DNA of 64,000 nt. Source: Pestalotiopsis fici W106-1. Its lineage: Eukaryota > Ascomycota > Sordariomycetes > Amphisphaeriales > Sporocadaceae. The notes beneath the pieces are model-generated. The model was not told where the DNA came from. It was given only the letters and a program-made list of their open reading frames with translations, and searched no databases. Position numbers and translations under genes: made by a program. Location of the stretch: contig NW_006917093.1 of NCBI RefSeq assembly GCF_000516985.1, positions 4,752,396 through 4,816,395 of the forward strand, read 5' to 3'. Shown piece after piece: positions 1 through 12,351 of this stretch (positions within the stretch are counted from its first letter, which is position 1; each line of letters begins with the position of its first letter).

Positions 1-36
1 GAAAGAAAGAAAGAGAGAGAGAGAGAGAGAGAGAGG
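1..36. repeat. GAAA/GA microsatellite
   Basis: The window opens with a GAAA repeat that passes into a GA dinucleotide run. It lies just past the stop codon of the MFS transporter, so it would sit in that gene's 3' untranslated or flanking region. It is simple-sequence DNA with no sign of coding. Confidence 0.95.
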
Positions 37-69
37 GATTTTTGAAAATACAGTTTTGGGTCGGTTTAT

Positions 70-1905
70 TTATTGAGGGCGCAGTGCACCACTCTCGGAG
101 GAACTCCAGCGGCATTGTATGTACTGTCGTACCGACTTTCCCCAAAAGGCGACGGGCAAGGCAATGAGGCCCACGCCAGCAATGAGTCCTATCAGAACGG
201 CGCCCTGGGGGATGATGCTCTGGCCCACAATCCAGGGGGAAAGGGTGAGCCCAATGACAAAGGCCACCATGTTGCCAGTGAAGAGCACAACGGCCAGGGC
301 GGCCGACGCCCAGCGCGGGAACGCCTCGGTCATCCACAGCACAATGGCCACGTTGCCCGTGTTGTAGCTCATCATGCTCAGCATCGAGGCCGCGTACTGC
401 CACGCGGCCGGCCAGCTGCGGTCCACGGCCGCGCACGCCAGGCCCACGCTCAGGCAGCCCGCGATGGTCGGGATGGCGAACCCGGGGAGGTAGACCTCGG
501 CGTGGCGGACGCCGCCGGTGCGCAGCGAGAGGTGGCGCGTCAGCCAGGCCGTGAGCGGGCCCGAAAAGGGCAGCGCCAGCAGGGCGCCGACGGCTCCGCT
601 GATGCCGAGGTTGAGGTTGATCGACGGGCCGTCGAGGGCTGCGGCGACGCTCGCGAGCAGCGCCGTGGGCTGGAGGAGGTTGAGGAAGATGATGGCGCCG
701 AGCAGGCAGGCATTGAGCAGCGAGACCCAAAAGATGAGCGGGTTGATGAAGCAAAAGGGCATCTGGGCATACGTTGTCCTCATCGACGACCACTTGGTTC
801 CCTGCGCCCGGAGTACCTTGAAGCGGTCGGCCCATGGCTGGCTCTTATTGTTTCGTTGTTCCGACATGGAGGCGACTTCTTGTTGGTCTTCGGGTACCCC
901 GTCCCACTCGTCGTAGATGCGAACCTTTTCGGTGCTGCTCTGCACCAGAACGCGCCCGTCAAAGGCCACAGGGGGCCGAATGTAAAAAGTCTCGGGAACG
1001 AAAGAGACCAAGAAGACGAGCGAGACCAACGAGACGGCGAACCAGACCTGGTACACAGTCCGCCATTCTGTGGCTAGCGACGTGATGTAAGGCATTGGTA
1101 GGGTCAGCAGCTTGATAATCACCGAGCCAATAGACCAGTAAAGTGACAGGGCATATGGCCTCTCATGGATGAACGTGGCATCCAAGATCATTACTAGACA
1201 CTACAGCGAAGGAAGAACAGAACATGTCAGCCAAAGTCAAGAGTCAAGGAGGGGGTGTTCAGAGAGGAGAGGAGAGGTATATACGAACCATGCCAATAGT
1301 GCCACCCACTGCAAAACCTTGGAAAGCCAAGGCTACGAGTAACTGCAAAAAACTGCCCGCCAGTCCAGCTGCGAGCGTCGCTATCGCCGTAATGAGTGCC
1401 GACATGATGACGACCGGCCGCCGACCAATGGCCGTGGCGAGGGGAATATTGACGAGGTAGCCTATACCGACGCCGAGCGTCAGGGCTGACGACAATGAAC
1501 TAATACTAAGAGGTGCTGGGACCTGATCAAAGACAAAACATCCGTTAGCTCATGATTTTATTTTGTGGGAAGAGAAGAAAAGAAGAAGATGGTACGGTCA
1601 CGTACATCCTTGGCGAACTCGGCGTGGAAAGCAGGCATCAGAGTCCCTGGTATATTGACTTCAAAAGAGGCAACAATGGAAAAGAGTTGCAAGCAGCAAA
1701 ACGCCACGATCCGCCGAGGCCAGCTCCAGGCAAGAGGATCATGCGGCGAATCGCTCGGGATGGGCAGTCGTAGAACATTGCCGGCAGAGGAAATGAGAAA
1801 GACACTACCCGACAGATCGAGGGAAGTGTGCTTTGAAGCCTTTGTTGTTGGTTCTGTGGCTGGCGATGGCCAGTCAAAGTATGAGGCAGGCAGCCGATGA
1901 GCCAT
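70..1905 (-). CDS. MFS multidrug-type transporter
   Basis: Major facilitator superfamily permease, probably a proton-driven drug or metabolite exporter of the plasma membrane. Three exons join cleanly: 1905-1606, 1522-1285 and 1193-70, giving 553 aa. The N-terminus is a hydrophilic cytosolic tail followed by SDSPHDPLAWSWPRR, a form of the segment that precedes TM1 in fungal DHA1 transporters. The next exon carries GIGYLVNIPLATAIGRRPV, matching the loop 2-3 motif, and exon 3 carries the PETFY motif at the end of the first six-helix bundle, then a charged central loop and the second bundle. Length and layout fit the fungal DHA1 group. The substrate cannot be read from sequence. The donor of intron 2 (GTATAT, at 1284) was chosen because it keeps frame; GTTCGT just upstream would not. 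Confidence 0.92.
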
Positions 1906-4900
1906 ACCTGATAATATTTATATATAGATTTTTTTTTTGTTCCAAGTGAAAGAGAGAAGATTATTCGAAGAGAGTGTCTCTGAGTGTATATGTCCGAAAA
2001 GAGTGTCGTTTGCTGATAGCCTTGTGGGTTGTCTTTATATATATAATATCCTCATGATACCTGGTTGATTCCCAAAGTGTTGAATTATAGTCGATTTGTC
2101 GTCATGACTTTGTCGATTTTGGTGACTGCCGTGGTCTGATGTCTGTGAATGCAGGACGGTAGAGTTTACTGGTCAACTATATAACACGGTCGTGAAACGA
2201 GGCTCTCCTTGTTGTCATGGCGTATAGGTAGCGACACCCGGCCGATACCCCACATATCCTCGTTCGTCATTGTCAAAAGTGTCCATCCGCGAGCAGGCAT
2301 TTGCTATGTTCGAAATTGACGAAAATCAATCAACAGGGCACCAAGAGGCGTTCAACCCTCGACGAGAATCTTCTTTGACAGATGGACGGGGTCTCCTGGT
2401 CTCTCAATCTTGTAAAGGGACGCTTGGGAGGGCTGCGGATTGTGGAGGGAGAGATCAAGACTTGCTTGGCGGTTAGATTTAAAGTTTCGCGATATAATTT
2501 CAGAGACAAAGTACCATTTGGCAGCCACGATTACATTGCCTACCCTGGTCTTTTTTTCTTCCTGACAACGGCCATGCTAAAAAAGCCCAACGGGAATCTA
2601 GCCAGCTAACTCAGCCTAGTGCTCTTTTGGGCTGGTTTGCTGGCAGACAGGCTGGGGTAAAATGAGAGAAAGATTTGAAGATCATATAACTGATTCCATG
2701 GACGAATCGGCAGCCGCCCAAGGGTCTTGGGCGTGGAGCACGGCATTGGTTATGAGGTTTGTAAGCCGACATCAGTTTCCCGCCTTCTTGGATGTCGGCT
2801 TCAAAGACAGACAAACATGTCTGTCACTCGTCTCAGAGATTTTCTTCCTCAGATTTCCGCTGAGTCATGACTAATACCGTAGGGCATAGGGCCGGCAGTT
2901 TGCCGTTCTTTCTCAATCTGTAGCAGACTTGCCGTGCTTGTTTGTTATCCTCCTCGGTCTGTCCGTCATGGTAGGCTTGGATTTCATCCTTCCAGTATTC
3001 CTACAGTGCCGATTCTTGGCCTGCTTGGGAGACAAGCCTTCGAAACAATACGAAGAGCGGAAAAACAGGGCATCAGAGGGATTCTACTGGCGGACGCAGC
3101 ATTACCGCAATAATAAAAGGCGACTTGTAAACCCAAATACACACAGATCATATCTCAGAAAGAAAGAAAAAAAAGGCCCCCATGTATTATTGGCCTGTGC
3201 TGGATCTAGAATTTGGAATCTGAGCTCCTTTTTCCATAGAGACAAAAAAGAACGCTCGGCCTGAAATGGTATAGGCATGGAGAAGTCGGGACGGGGGTTA
3301 GGAATTTCGTCCACTCCGGGGGATCCGCTCGGGGTCAAGGGCGGCTTCCAAGCCTCCGCTGCGCTTTTTTGAAGTACGTGGTTTTGAACCAGGCCAAGTT
3401 CGTGATAGCATCGCGAAACTTAAACCTCGTTATTCAAGCAGTGATCAGCAAAAATACCCGTCCCGTACCTGAAATTATTTTACCGCCACGTACTGTACTA
3501 TTTTTCCCCTTCCCGCAGTCCAGTCAGCCCTGCGATCTGGCTAGCTCAGCCCATTTTCTGGCGGATAATTAAATGAGAAAGGACAAATAATAAAAACCCG
3601 AGGATCTACACCGGTTCCAGGGGCTGCGCTGTGCTCATTGTCGTCTTGTTGTGTCTTGTTGGGTTTTGGGAAAGGAAAAAAAAAAAGAACAATGGTAGAA
3701 AGTCAATAATGGAAATTTGTTTTAGGCATGTTAGACCAAAAAGCACTCCACGCAATGATGGAGCCGGCACTCGCCATCGGGCTTTGCGGTGGGTTAGTAA
3801 GGGACCTGAAGGTCCGCTGTGCTTCCATGCATATGAAGATCAGTCATGGGTATAGCCTCATTGACAGGAGATATTGCTGTCTCGCCTACTGATAGGATTG
3901 GATACAAACTTACACATGATCCCCAAACTCCACAGATAGGGTCGGTAAAGCAAGATAGAGTCAAATACAACGATAACCGCAGACAGTCTCTCTCTCGGGG
4001 AGAAAGCGAGAGCGAAAAGTCCGTGAAACGCAACTCTGCGCTTATTTTTGAAGCTATTCCAACCTTGGCCCCCAAATTGGGCAGAAACGGTTATTTCTGC
4101 GCCCCCTTAAGGTGACCTCCCATATCTGGGTAACGACGCCAAGCCCAAAAATGATTAAGCTGGTCTTCTTGTCGTATCTAAAATATTTCAGGGACCCGCG
4201 GCAACCCGTCGCATCAAACTTGGCATCAGTACATAGTCCATAACTGCCTACACGTCAAGTGCCGGCGGCAGATTTGTAATACGGGGTATACATGGTGTCT
4301 CAAATATCAACTCGCCATTACGGCTGGCTTGATTGTTTGGATTATACTTTTTAGGGACCTCTACTTTGCCAAAACTTGGACCCCCTCAAGTAAAGTGTAC
4401 ATATAGCCTATATGTGATTGCACTTCATTACAATCACCTGCGACACGAAAACCGGCGTCGCCGGCGATCAGGGGAATTCGATCGGGAGGGTTGGCGTTAT
4501 GGGCAATGTATCCAAGATACCATGATGAGCTCACTCCTTCCAAGGATCCCATTTAGACATGCAGACACACCGAAAGGATCTCGTCAGAGGGACTCGCCAG
4601 GTGAAGGATGATGTGCGTTTAGGCGGATCAAAAGGGAATAGGGTCAACCAGGGGAGGAGAAGGATTCCGGAATGATCGGTCATTGTGAATAACTTCCATG
4701 ATGAGACCCTCGTACTTGCCCCCTTTGACGTATCCTTGCTTCGCCGCGGCTGCCTGCTATGTAAATATTCAAAGCAGTGTAAGTTATGGCAGAAAACAAT
4801 CTCTACCTCGCCAAATCATGGAATCGGAGGACACGAACACGAACTCGACAATGCCAGACATGAAAATAAGCATCTCAAGAGTGTTGGAAAGTCTGTGGTG

Positions 4901-5149
4901 TATTTGTACAAAACAAAGAGAATCAATCCATCGACTGTGCTTGCTTAAGAGCTAGCACACCTGTTGGGCACGACCCTCGTTCATGTATCCTGTCTATAGC
5001 GTTACCCATCGTCTATACAGTTTTGGCCCCCAACACCCGGAAGCAAGACACCCAGAGGATTAAGGGACCTGTATTTGGGCTTCCATCCCGATTGTCTTTT
5101 CACTAAAGAAAGCCATCCTCCGCATCCGAATCTATTATTGTGAGCTTCT
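1906..5149. other. Intergenic, 3.2 kb, no gene seen
   Basis: Region between the MFS transporter start and the 3' end of the NADH dehydrogenase. Only short ORFs without recognisable domains occur on either strand. T-rich and A-rich runs are scattered (1928-1938, 3163-3174, 3676-3688). The first few hundred bases next to 1905 must hold the transporter promoter. I see no tRNA, repeat family or transposon signature. Confidence 0.6.
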
Positions 5150-7063
5150 TTACTCACGGGAAACATCCCGACCGTACACCTTGGCCTTGACCCAGTCAAG
5201 AGCAACAAGAACTCGGTTACGCGCTGGCATTTCGTTAGTTATCAGTCATTCCCAATTAGAATAGTTTCGTGTGAACTTACTGCTGAAGCACATGCTCAGG
5301 TAGGCACTGCGCCAGAAAAGGTACGTCATCTTTCCACCAGAAGCAAAGTTGCCGTTGAGCCAAGCGATATCGGCGACTGCCTTTTCGCTACCAATGTATG
5401 CCAAGCTACCCTGGTGGGAGTAGTGGAAAGGCTGAAGGTCCTTGACACGGCGGATCTGGCGCTCGGTAGCCTCAATCTCCTGGGCAACCTCGGCAGCGTT
5501 GCCGGGCTTCAGGTTCAGGCTGGAGCTTAGGTCGCGGATCTTGTCCTCAAGAGCCTCGGTCTTGGCCATGTTATTGAAGAGACGGGCAAGGAAAGCACCT
5601 TCTTGCGAAGCAACCTGAGCGGTGGGAGCGTATCCGGCAACAGCGCAGTCTCCAACAGCCCAGATATCACGGGTACCCTGGACGACGAGGTATTCATTGA
5701 CAGCCAAACCGCGACGGGAGTCCTTCTGGGCGGGGATTTGCGTCATGAGATCCTTGACAATGGGGCGCAGAGCGTTACCGGTAGCCCAGACGAGAAGACC
5801 GTAGGGGATGGTGATGGTTTCCTTCTTGCCGTCGGGAGTAGTAGCAGTAGCCTCAATAAACTTGTCAGTCACGTTCTTGACCATGGTCTTGGTCTTGATC
5901 TCAATGTGCTCCTCCTTGAAGGTGCTCTCAGTGTAGTCGATAAGTTGCTTGCTAAACATGGGCAGGACGTTGGGAAGAGCCTCAACCAGAGTCACCTTGA
6001 AGCGGTCGGCAATATCGGGAATCAGCTTCTTGATGTCCTCATCGAAGAAATCGCGCAGCTCGCCAGCAAACTCGACACCAGTGGGACCACCACCGACGAC
6101 AACCATGTGAAGCAAGCGGTCAATCTCCTCGGGAGCCTGGTCCTTGAAAGCAGCAGTCTCGACACAGTCCATGATCTTGGTTCGGATAGCCTGGGCGTCA
6201 CGGATCTCCTTCAAGAAGCAGCTGTGCTCGCGGACACCGGGAATTCCAAAGGTAGCGTTTTCAGCACCAACACCAATGACCAGCATATCGTAAGGAATTT
6301 CGTTCTCAGTAATGGTACCCTTGATTTCACTGTTATCGGTGATCTTGACAACCTTGCGCTCGTGATCGATGTGAGTAGCCTCAGCCTCGTAGTACTTGAC
6401 GGCAGCCTTCTTTGCACGCAGAATCTGGCGCACAGGCTCCATGATGGAGCGGTGCTCGATTTGACCAGTAGTACATGACGGGAGAAGAGGAGTGAACAGG
6501 AAGTAGTTGCGCGGCGAAACAACGACGACGTTGTAGTTTTCGGTATCAAGTTTCTTCAGGAGAGCGACGGAACCCCAGCCGGTACCTTCGGGAAGCGCGT
6601 GTCAGCAGTCGTGTAACGCAACGACAAGAGTCACTAAAGTGGATGGATTTATAGAAGCCTTACCAAGGACCACCAGGGTCTTCTTGTTTGGGTCAGGGAC
6701 GAATTGGTCATCTGGGTGGCGTGCTTGGAAGCCATCGTAGACGACATAGCCCAAGCTACCTAGGATGGAGAGGTAAGTCAAGCGCCAGGCCCATCTGAAG
6801 TAGCGGATCTTGCGCTTCTTGGGGGCAGCAGGGGGAGTGGAAGGGGCAGAGTCGGCATATGTCCTCTTGAACTGGCTGGATATCGTCTGGTTGCGCTGGA
6901 TTCTGGAGATGATGGGGGAAGACAGAGTGGCTCTGCTGGCAGCAGATGACGTCGTGAGGTTGGCGACTCTGGCAGCAGCAGCTTGCGCATTGAGCTGCGG
7001 TTGAGCTCTGGCACTCAATTGAGAACCGGCAAGCCGGGTGAGGGCCCGTGAAGACGAAGCCAT
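5150..7063 (-). CDS. Type II (alternative) NADH dehydrogenase, mitochondrial
   Basis: Rotenone-insensitive NADH:ubiquinone oxidoreductase (NDH-2) of the inner mitochondrial membrane; it passes electrons from NADH to ubiquinone without pumping protons. Exons 7063-6664, 6585-5281 and 5223-5150 give 592 aa. The N-terminus is rich in Arg, Ser and Ala with few acids, as in a mitochondrial presequence, and is followed by a likely membrane segment around residues 93-113. The FAD-binding GTGWGS motif is at about 134-139, and the NADH-binding GGGPTGVEFAGEL motif starts near 298. The small last exon restores the conserved C-terminal end with DWVKAKVYGRDVSRE; without it the reading frame runs on into intron sequence. 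The N-terminal membrane segment resembles external (NDE-type) enzymes facing the intermembrane space. No EF-hand insert is visible, so a calcium-dependent NDE1-type enzyme is less likely. Confidence 0.95.
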
Positions 7064-9511
7064 GGCTTCTCTGAGAGCAGAATGCGCGATGCAAAAAGCT
7101 CAAAGTTACGACCGTTTTGGCTGGAAGTTGGGAAGATTAGGAGGAATGAGAAACGATCATCACAGCTGGACGTTAAAATTTGAGGTGAGCGCAATATCTT
7201 ACATACCTTTTTTAGCACCTAGTACCGTAGCACGGTGAGTAATAACCTAGACTGGGTGGGTGGGTAGCCGGGAGCTTGGTGCTGGCTACGTTAGTGCCGC
7301 GCAGAATCGCCTGCGGTTACTGGCCGAGTCCCTGGTCAGTGGATAATACGGTGGATATCGGCCGGGTCTCTCTTTGTGCTGGGCTTCACTTTCAGTGCGC
7401 CCGCGGTGGCTCCAACTTCCAAGCTGGCAAAGCTGGCTTGTATGAGCCTGACTCTGGATCTGCCCTCTCCAGCAGAGACTTTTCATTCGTTGATATGTCG
7501 CAAAGCAGCAGAACTATGACAAAATATTTTCGCTCTCTCTCTCTCTCTCTCTCTCGCGTAGATGCCTTCTCATTACGGCAGTACTCTGTAGTGCAATGGA
7601 GATAATGGAGGTGTGAGGATTCGTCTCTCTCTTGCTTGCGGGCTCCCGTTCTTAGCGTCTCATAATTGATTATGATTACATGAAATTCCATGGCCTCTGA
7701 TAAGCCAGACAACCCATGGACATTCATCATTCATTCCACACAATCTTTTTTTTGCTCCCTCTGACGATCTGAGCACCACACCCACTTTGTTTGCCAGCAG
7801 TATCAACGCCTCAAAAAGGGCCCCATAGCGGCTCGCTGGCGGGCGATGGGATGCGCTATCTACCTGCTTGACCCTACAATACCTGGCAACCACATACCTG
7901 AGTTAGTGTACTCAAGGTCACTGATACCAAGGTACAGATCATTATCGCTTGTGTGACGTATCTAAACCACATGCTGCTACCCAGCGTTTCCTCCGTTTGC
8001 TGATGCTCTCTATCATAATTAAAAAAAAAGTGCGGAATTTGTGCCGATTGGCCGGTGCGCCCGATACCACGAATCTGAAATTCCGACGACAAAATTCCGG
8101 CGACATATGTCAAATGCCAAATTCACAAAGAGCCGAAGGGCCGGCAATGCTGTCGATGAGCATTTTGAAGATATAGTCTTCTAGGTCGAGCCACCTATTA
8201 TTATGTATGCACGGCGTCTATTCCGCTCTAGTAGACCGTCAACCCTGCAGCCCTCCAGCCTCATCTCGCCCACTTCCTCAGGCTGCCCTTCCAAAGTCGC
8301 GCCCGGTGCTGGCTCGGCCTCGTCGGTATCTTTTCTCTCTTCTCCCAGCCCCCGTCTCGAGGCACGGACGGTGCTCCTCGGTGCTCGGCTTGTCACCGAG
8401 GCACGCGAATTCATCTATCGTCGCAGAACAGTCATTGTCGCATCTCTCTTTTGGCCTCTGAGCTCTTTCTGAGTCACTTGGCAACACAATATTTCGTTAC
8501 CCTTTTCAAAAGCATGTTTGCGGGTTGTCAAGTTCGATCGAACAGAAGTTTTCCCGTGATAAGAAAAGCGAGCACACAACCCCGGCAAGACCTACCAAAT
8601 TGAGACTTGGCTCCTCCTCCGTAACAGGCGCCGGAGAAAAGGCCGGCCACTGGTTTTGCAAGTGAAAAAAACCAACACCGCCAAGGCCAATCTTTACTCG
8701 ACTCGTGCTCCCCTCGAGCGAAATACTACCTATCTATCTCCCCTTTAGAGCGCGTCTTGTGGCTTGCTTTCCCTTAATCCTAACTCCGGCTGGGCGGATT
8801 CGTCGCATTCTATCATCACCCCATTTGCGAATTATGCTCATTTATAATTTCATACATTAGACCAATCCGGCAAACTGGTTTAGGTAGGTCGATCTAGGTC
8901 AATAACTCGCATCGAGGGCATTTATTGTTCACTGTCGCCTCTCGACTATAATCAGTGGAATTTCAGGGGTCCTTGGGATCTCCCCTCATGCGCTCCAATA
9001 AGAAACATCCAAGGATATAGCCAAGTGGGTTTTCTCGAGAACAAGATCAGTCGTGACCAGCTCCTATTGCTCTCATATGCATTGGTAGTAACACTCAAAG
9101 GCTGGTGAGCTTGTCTGGGCAGTTTCATCCTGTTTCCAACCCATTACATTTTTATTGTGTAGCTACACATCATGCCTCACATGATCCGTTTCACTACAAA
9201 TCGCACATCTAGCGAGTGAGTGGCAACGAACGCGGGTATACTCAATTTGCTTGATTCGTTCTCACGTGAATCCCCTATAACACATGTGGAAATCTCAGAT
9301 CTAGCTCCCGCTTGTGGAAATATGGCTGGCGCAATTGCTTGGCTAGAACTGGCGAGAGTTTTGGATATGCTTGGTCACTTGATGGAGCTCCACTCTTCCA
9401 TCGTGATGCCGATAGTCCAAATCAGGAACTCATAATTAGAGAATGACAAAAAAGCATACAAGCCATTTACAAACACCCTCATTTCGTCGACCTGTTCACC
9501 ATACTCGACAG
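7064..9511. other. Intergenic, 2.4 kb
   Basis: Upstream of the NADH dehydrogenase and downstream of the carotenoid oxygenase-like gene. It contains a CT microsatellite (7533-7555) and a 12-bp perfect palindrome GTTCGATCGAAC at 8532-8543. ORFs here are short and domainless. The part near 7063 should hold the NADH dehydrogenase promoter. Confidence 0.6.
7533..7555. repeat. CT microsatellite
   Basis: About eleven CT units in a row. It lies roughly 0.5 kb upstream of the NADH dehydrogenase start. Pyrimidine-rich tracts are frequent in fungal promoters, but this one is far from the start codon. Confidence 0.95.
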
Positions 9512-11468
9512 TCAGCCCTCAATAAAGGAACCGTGAGGACCCATGCCGTACACCTGCGGCATCTCCGCCCTGGCGACCTCCTTGAAGGTCCTGCCGTCCA
9601 GAGCAATTAGTATACTCCTCGTACCCTGTTTGTTGACGACAATAGTCAGAACGATCCCGTCGTCCTCTTCCGTGGCCCCGGGCCTGCCGACAAAGATGGG
9701 CTCGCAGGGGCAACTCTCCCCATTCTCGGGCTGCCACCGGACAAATGTCCCCGTCTCCCAGTCCGACTTGGCGAGACTGCCAAAGAAGGCGGCTTGGACG
9801 ACCTTGAGTCCATTGCCCAGCCGGCCAATAGGAACCTCGGTGCCAGGGGAGGCGCCACCGTTGCCGGCCGTGAAGTAGACATAGCGATACCCAGGCCGCA
9901 TGGATGCTGCCTTGGCGATGCGCGGCAGCTCGGCCGCGACGCCCGGGATGGCGGCCTTGGTAGTGACGCGGCCGGGCTTCTCCTTCAGTCCCTGCGTCGA
10001 TACATTGCATAGCTCGTACCGCACAAGCGTACCGTCTTGGAAAGGCCCGGCCGGGTCGACGATGTTGCTCAGGTTGTACTCTCGGTACGGTATGTAGGTC
10101 CCCTGGTAGCTGCAGAGGTCTACGTGAATGTTGACCTCGCAAGTGGCCGGGTCCACGTAGTCATATGCGTTGACAGAGTGAAAGAACATGAAGCCATTTC
10201 CACTAAAGGTTGATATACTATTTGAACATTAGAATCGCGCAACAGTTCAATCGGAAATGGGTAGGTTCACTGACTGTTCACCAGTCTCCTTGTCGAGGAC
10301 AAAGAATTGTGTCGGGGACTCCGGTTCATACTCGAGCATTTGAGCGAGCTGCTTCGTCGTATCGCTTACATCCATGTGGATAGGCTTACATAAATCAGCA
10401 TCAAAAACAAGGGCAAGAAGGAAACGGACCCCGGCTCACATTTCTGATGAAGACGACGTATTTGTCTGTCATGGCAAGTGAATGAATGTAGCAGGGCGGG
10501 CATGGCAGTGCAGTCTTCCAAAGCAGCTTGGCCGGCTTGGCCCTGATGTCCAGAGCAAAAATGGACAAGACGCCCTGGTTGCTGATGATGTAGTTGAAAG
10601 TGTGACCGCGAACGCGGTCTTTGGGCGGATGGGCACAAATGCCAAAACCCGCAAGCTCGGGATCGATCTCGGCGTACGTGAGCAGCCGCTTGGGCGCGAG
10701 CGTCTTTGCGTCGCAGACCTGCAGCGCGTTAAAGTCGGTATGGACGAGCAGCTCCTCCGTCTCGGGGTTCTCGGACGCGGTGCCTCTCGAGTGGGGGTTG
10801 GCGTCTTGGGGAAGATGCATGCCTCTTCGCGGCGTCACATTGACATTCATCTCATCCGGAGCCAAATGGCCCTTTGGTAGGAAGAGCGATTGCTAGGAAG
10901 CAACCTTCAGCCTCTGTCATGATTCATGGAGTTGTCATGTTCTGGTGGACTCACTTGTGCGCCCAACAGTGCCGAACAAGGGTCTTGAGCCTCTTTGAGC
11001 GGCGTGTTGGCATTTAGCCCAAACATTCCAGTTGAGACATATCCGTCCCTTTTGGCTCTTCTCACTATTCCCTCCGCAGTGTGTCTGCTGGAATAGTGTA
11101 CTTGTCCATTATCCATACGAAACTTATGAAGAATACCCAGACCATCGAAGAAATGCTGCAAAACAGCATTGGGCTTTGAACCATCTTCAGAGAGTGGTAT
11201 GGTAAATCGTCCAGCTCCGATCCTAAGTATGTCAGTGGTCGCTCGAGGATAATTTCGGGTGTACTATCTCTCCATCTTACCTCATGAATGTACCAGTCAG
11301 CCATGATGGCCATTCCCCTCGTGTCGGACAAGTCACTTCGTCGACGGTTTCGGGTGTATCTCGAAAGTATGGGGGAACATACTTGAGGTCTCCTTCCGGC
11401 ACGAAATAGTTGTTATAGCGTTTGCTCTCGTCTAAGGAGGTGTCTTTGGCAATAGTAGAGTTTTCCAT
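9512..11468 (-). CDS. Carotenoid cleavage oxygenase family protein
   Basis: Non-heme Fe(II) dioxygenase of the RPE65/carotenoid oxygenase family, which cuts a conjugated C=C bond to give two carbonyl products. Five exons close in frame: 11468-11281, 11222-10955, 10892-10440, 10384-10275 and 10217-9512, giving 574 aa (a second ATG at 11480 would add four residues). All four iron-binding histidines are visible: H240 in CAHPPKD, H289 in YIHSLAMT, H353 in FFHSVNAYD and H568 in PHGSFIEG. GTFMRIGAGRF and FFDGLGILHKF are the family's early blade motifs. Layout resembles the fungal torulene-dioxygenase-like group, but the substrate could be a carotenoid, a stilbene or another aryl-alkene. No carotenoid synthesis genes lie in the window. 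It is divergent from a Zn2Cys6 regulator 0.9 kb away, which suggests local control. Confidence 0.92.
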
Positions 11469-12351
11469 GGCGAAGATCAATTCGATTCACTGCAGAAATG
11501 CTGTTTGTTTCTCGGAGAATAAAATTCAGTTTCAATCTCGAGACAGGAAAGATGATCTTTTTATTCTTTTTTTTTTCTTCTAATAACGAGATTCGTCGGC
11601 TTCGAAGAATAGCCAGAGACCACATCGGCCTTCGTAAGGTCCGACTCTACTCCAAGTAAACGGTGATCTTACTACCGTTCTGCGTTTACCCCATCGGTAC
11701 CATAATTTATTTCCCCGCTTGACACGAATGCAATGAGATTCGATTACAGTGTAGATCAAAGATGAGGGTGCTACTCTTGAATGGTTGTTTGCTATGATAT
11801 TACTCAGCGGAGGAGGACACCGGAAATAGTGTTTGGGGTTCTGTATAGTCGGTCCACTATGCTCCCTGAATAGGCAGTATTGGCGATTAGACCTCCCCAC
11901 CACCATTTATTCCCTTCCTTTCATCAGCTTACAAAGAATCAAAATCAGGATGACACGTCGTAGTTCGTATTTTCTCCCTTTCCAAATGAACAAACCAAGA
12001 TAATCCATGTAGAATGACTGCCGCCCTGAAGTACGTACGTAGGCTACGTGCGTGGAGCTTTGCACGTGCGTAGGCCGGAGTTAGGAAGGTTCGCCGGCCA
12101 AGCGACGGTCTCAAGCACATACAAAAAGCCCCGACTTTTGGGCAAAAGGCGGGGAGATAGGGCAATGTTCTCCTGTCCACCACGCCCCAAATTGCATCTT
12201 TCCACACTTCACCTTCTGTGAGGATTGTCCATTACTGTGCGGCCCAGGCCGAGAACTGGATCGCAAATCCAAAGTCTTCAATAGGCTCACCATCATAACT
12301 CCGGTGGGGCCGGTCAGTGACGGGCTCCTCCGCGTACAGCTATCCGTCTCC
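11469..12351. promoter_or_regulatory. Divergent promoter, oxygenase and Zn2Cys6 regulator
   Basis: Intergenic stretch of 883 bp between two start codons pointing away from each other. It should hold both promoters. The part nearer the regulator carries a cluster of three ACGTRCGTRG elements (listed separately) and, at 12076-12096, a wide CGG/CCG inverted pair spaced by 15 bases. A T-rich run at about 11564-11578 lies upstream of the oxygenase. Confidence 0.65.
12033..12074 (+). promoter_or_regulatory. Triple ACGTRCGTRG element
   Basis: Three near-identical copies occur in the same orientation: ACGTACGTAGG at 12033, ACGTGCGTGG at 12046 and ACGTGCGTAGG at 12064. The third copy overlaps a CACGTG E-box (12063-12068 as GCACGTGC). 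They lie about 280-320 bp upstream of the regulator's ATG. Clustered same-direction copies suggest a transcription factor site array; the factor is unknown. Confidence 0.5.

Noticed and set aside
73..1077. 334-codon + strand ORF
   Set aside because: Antisense shadow of the last MFS transporter exon; polar, Arg/Gly/His-rich composition typical of the reverse frame of GC-rich coding DNA.
3370..3395. TTTTGAACCAGG, resembles a reverse-strand tRNA T arm
   Set aside because: Stem bases do not pair and no other tRNA arms are present.
5603..6478. 291-codon + strand ORF
   Set aside because: Antisense to the NADH dehydrogenase exon 2; no domain, and repeats of Leu/Ser/Asp reflect the reverse frame of codon-biased sequence.
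8532..8543. 12-bp palindrome GTTCGATCGAAC, at first suspected to be a tRNA T loop
   Set aside because: No acceptor, D or anticodon arm around it on either strand.
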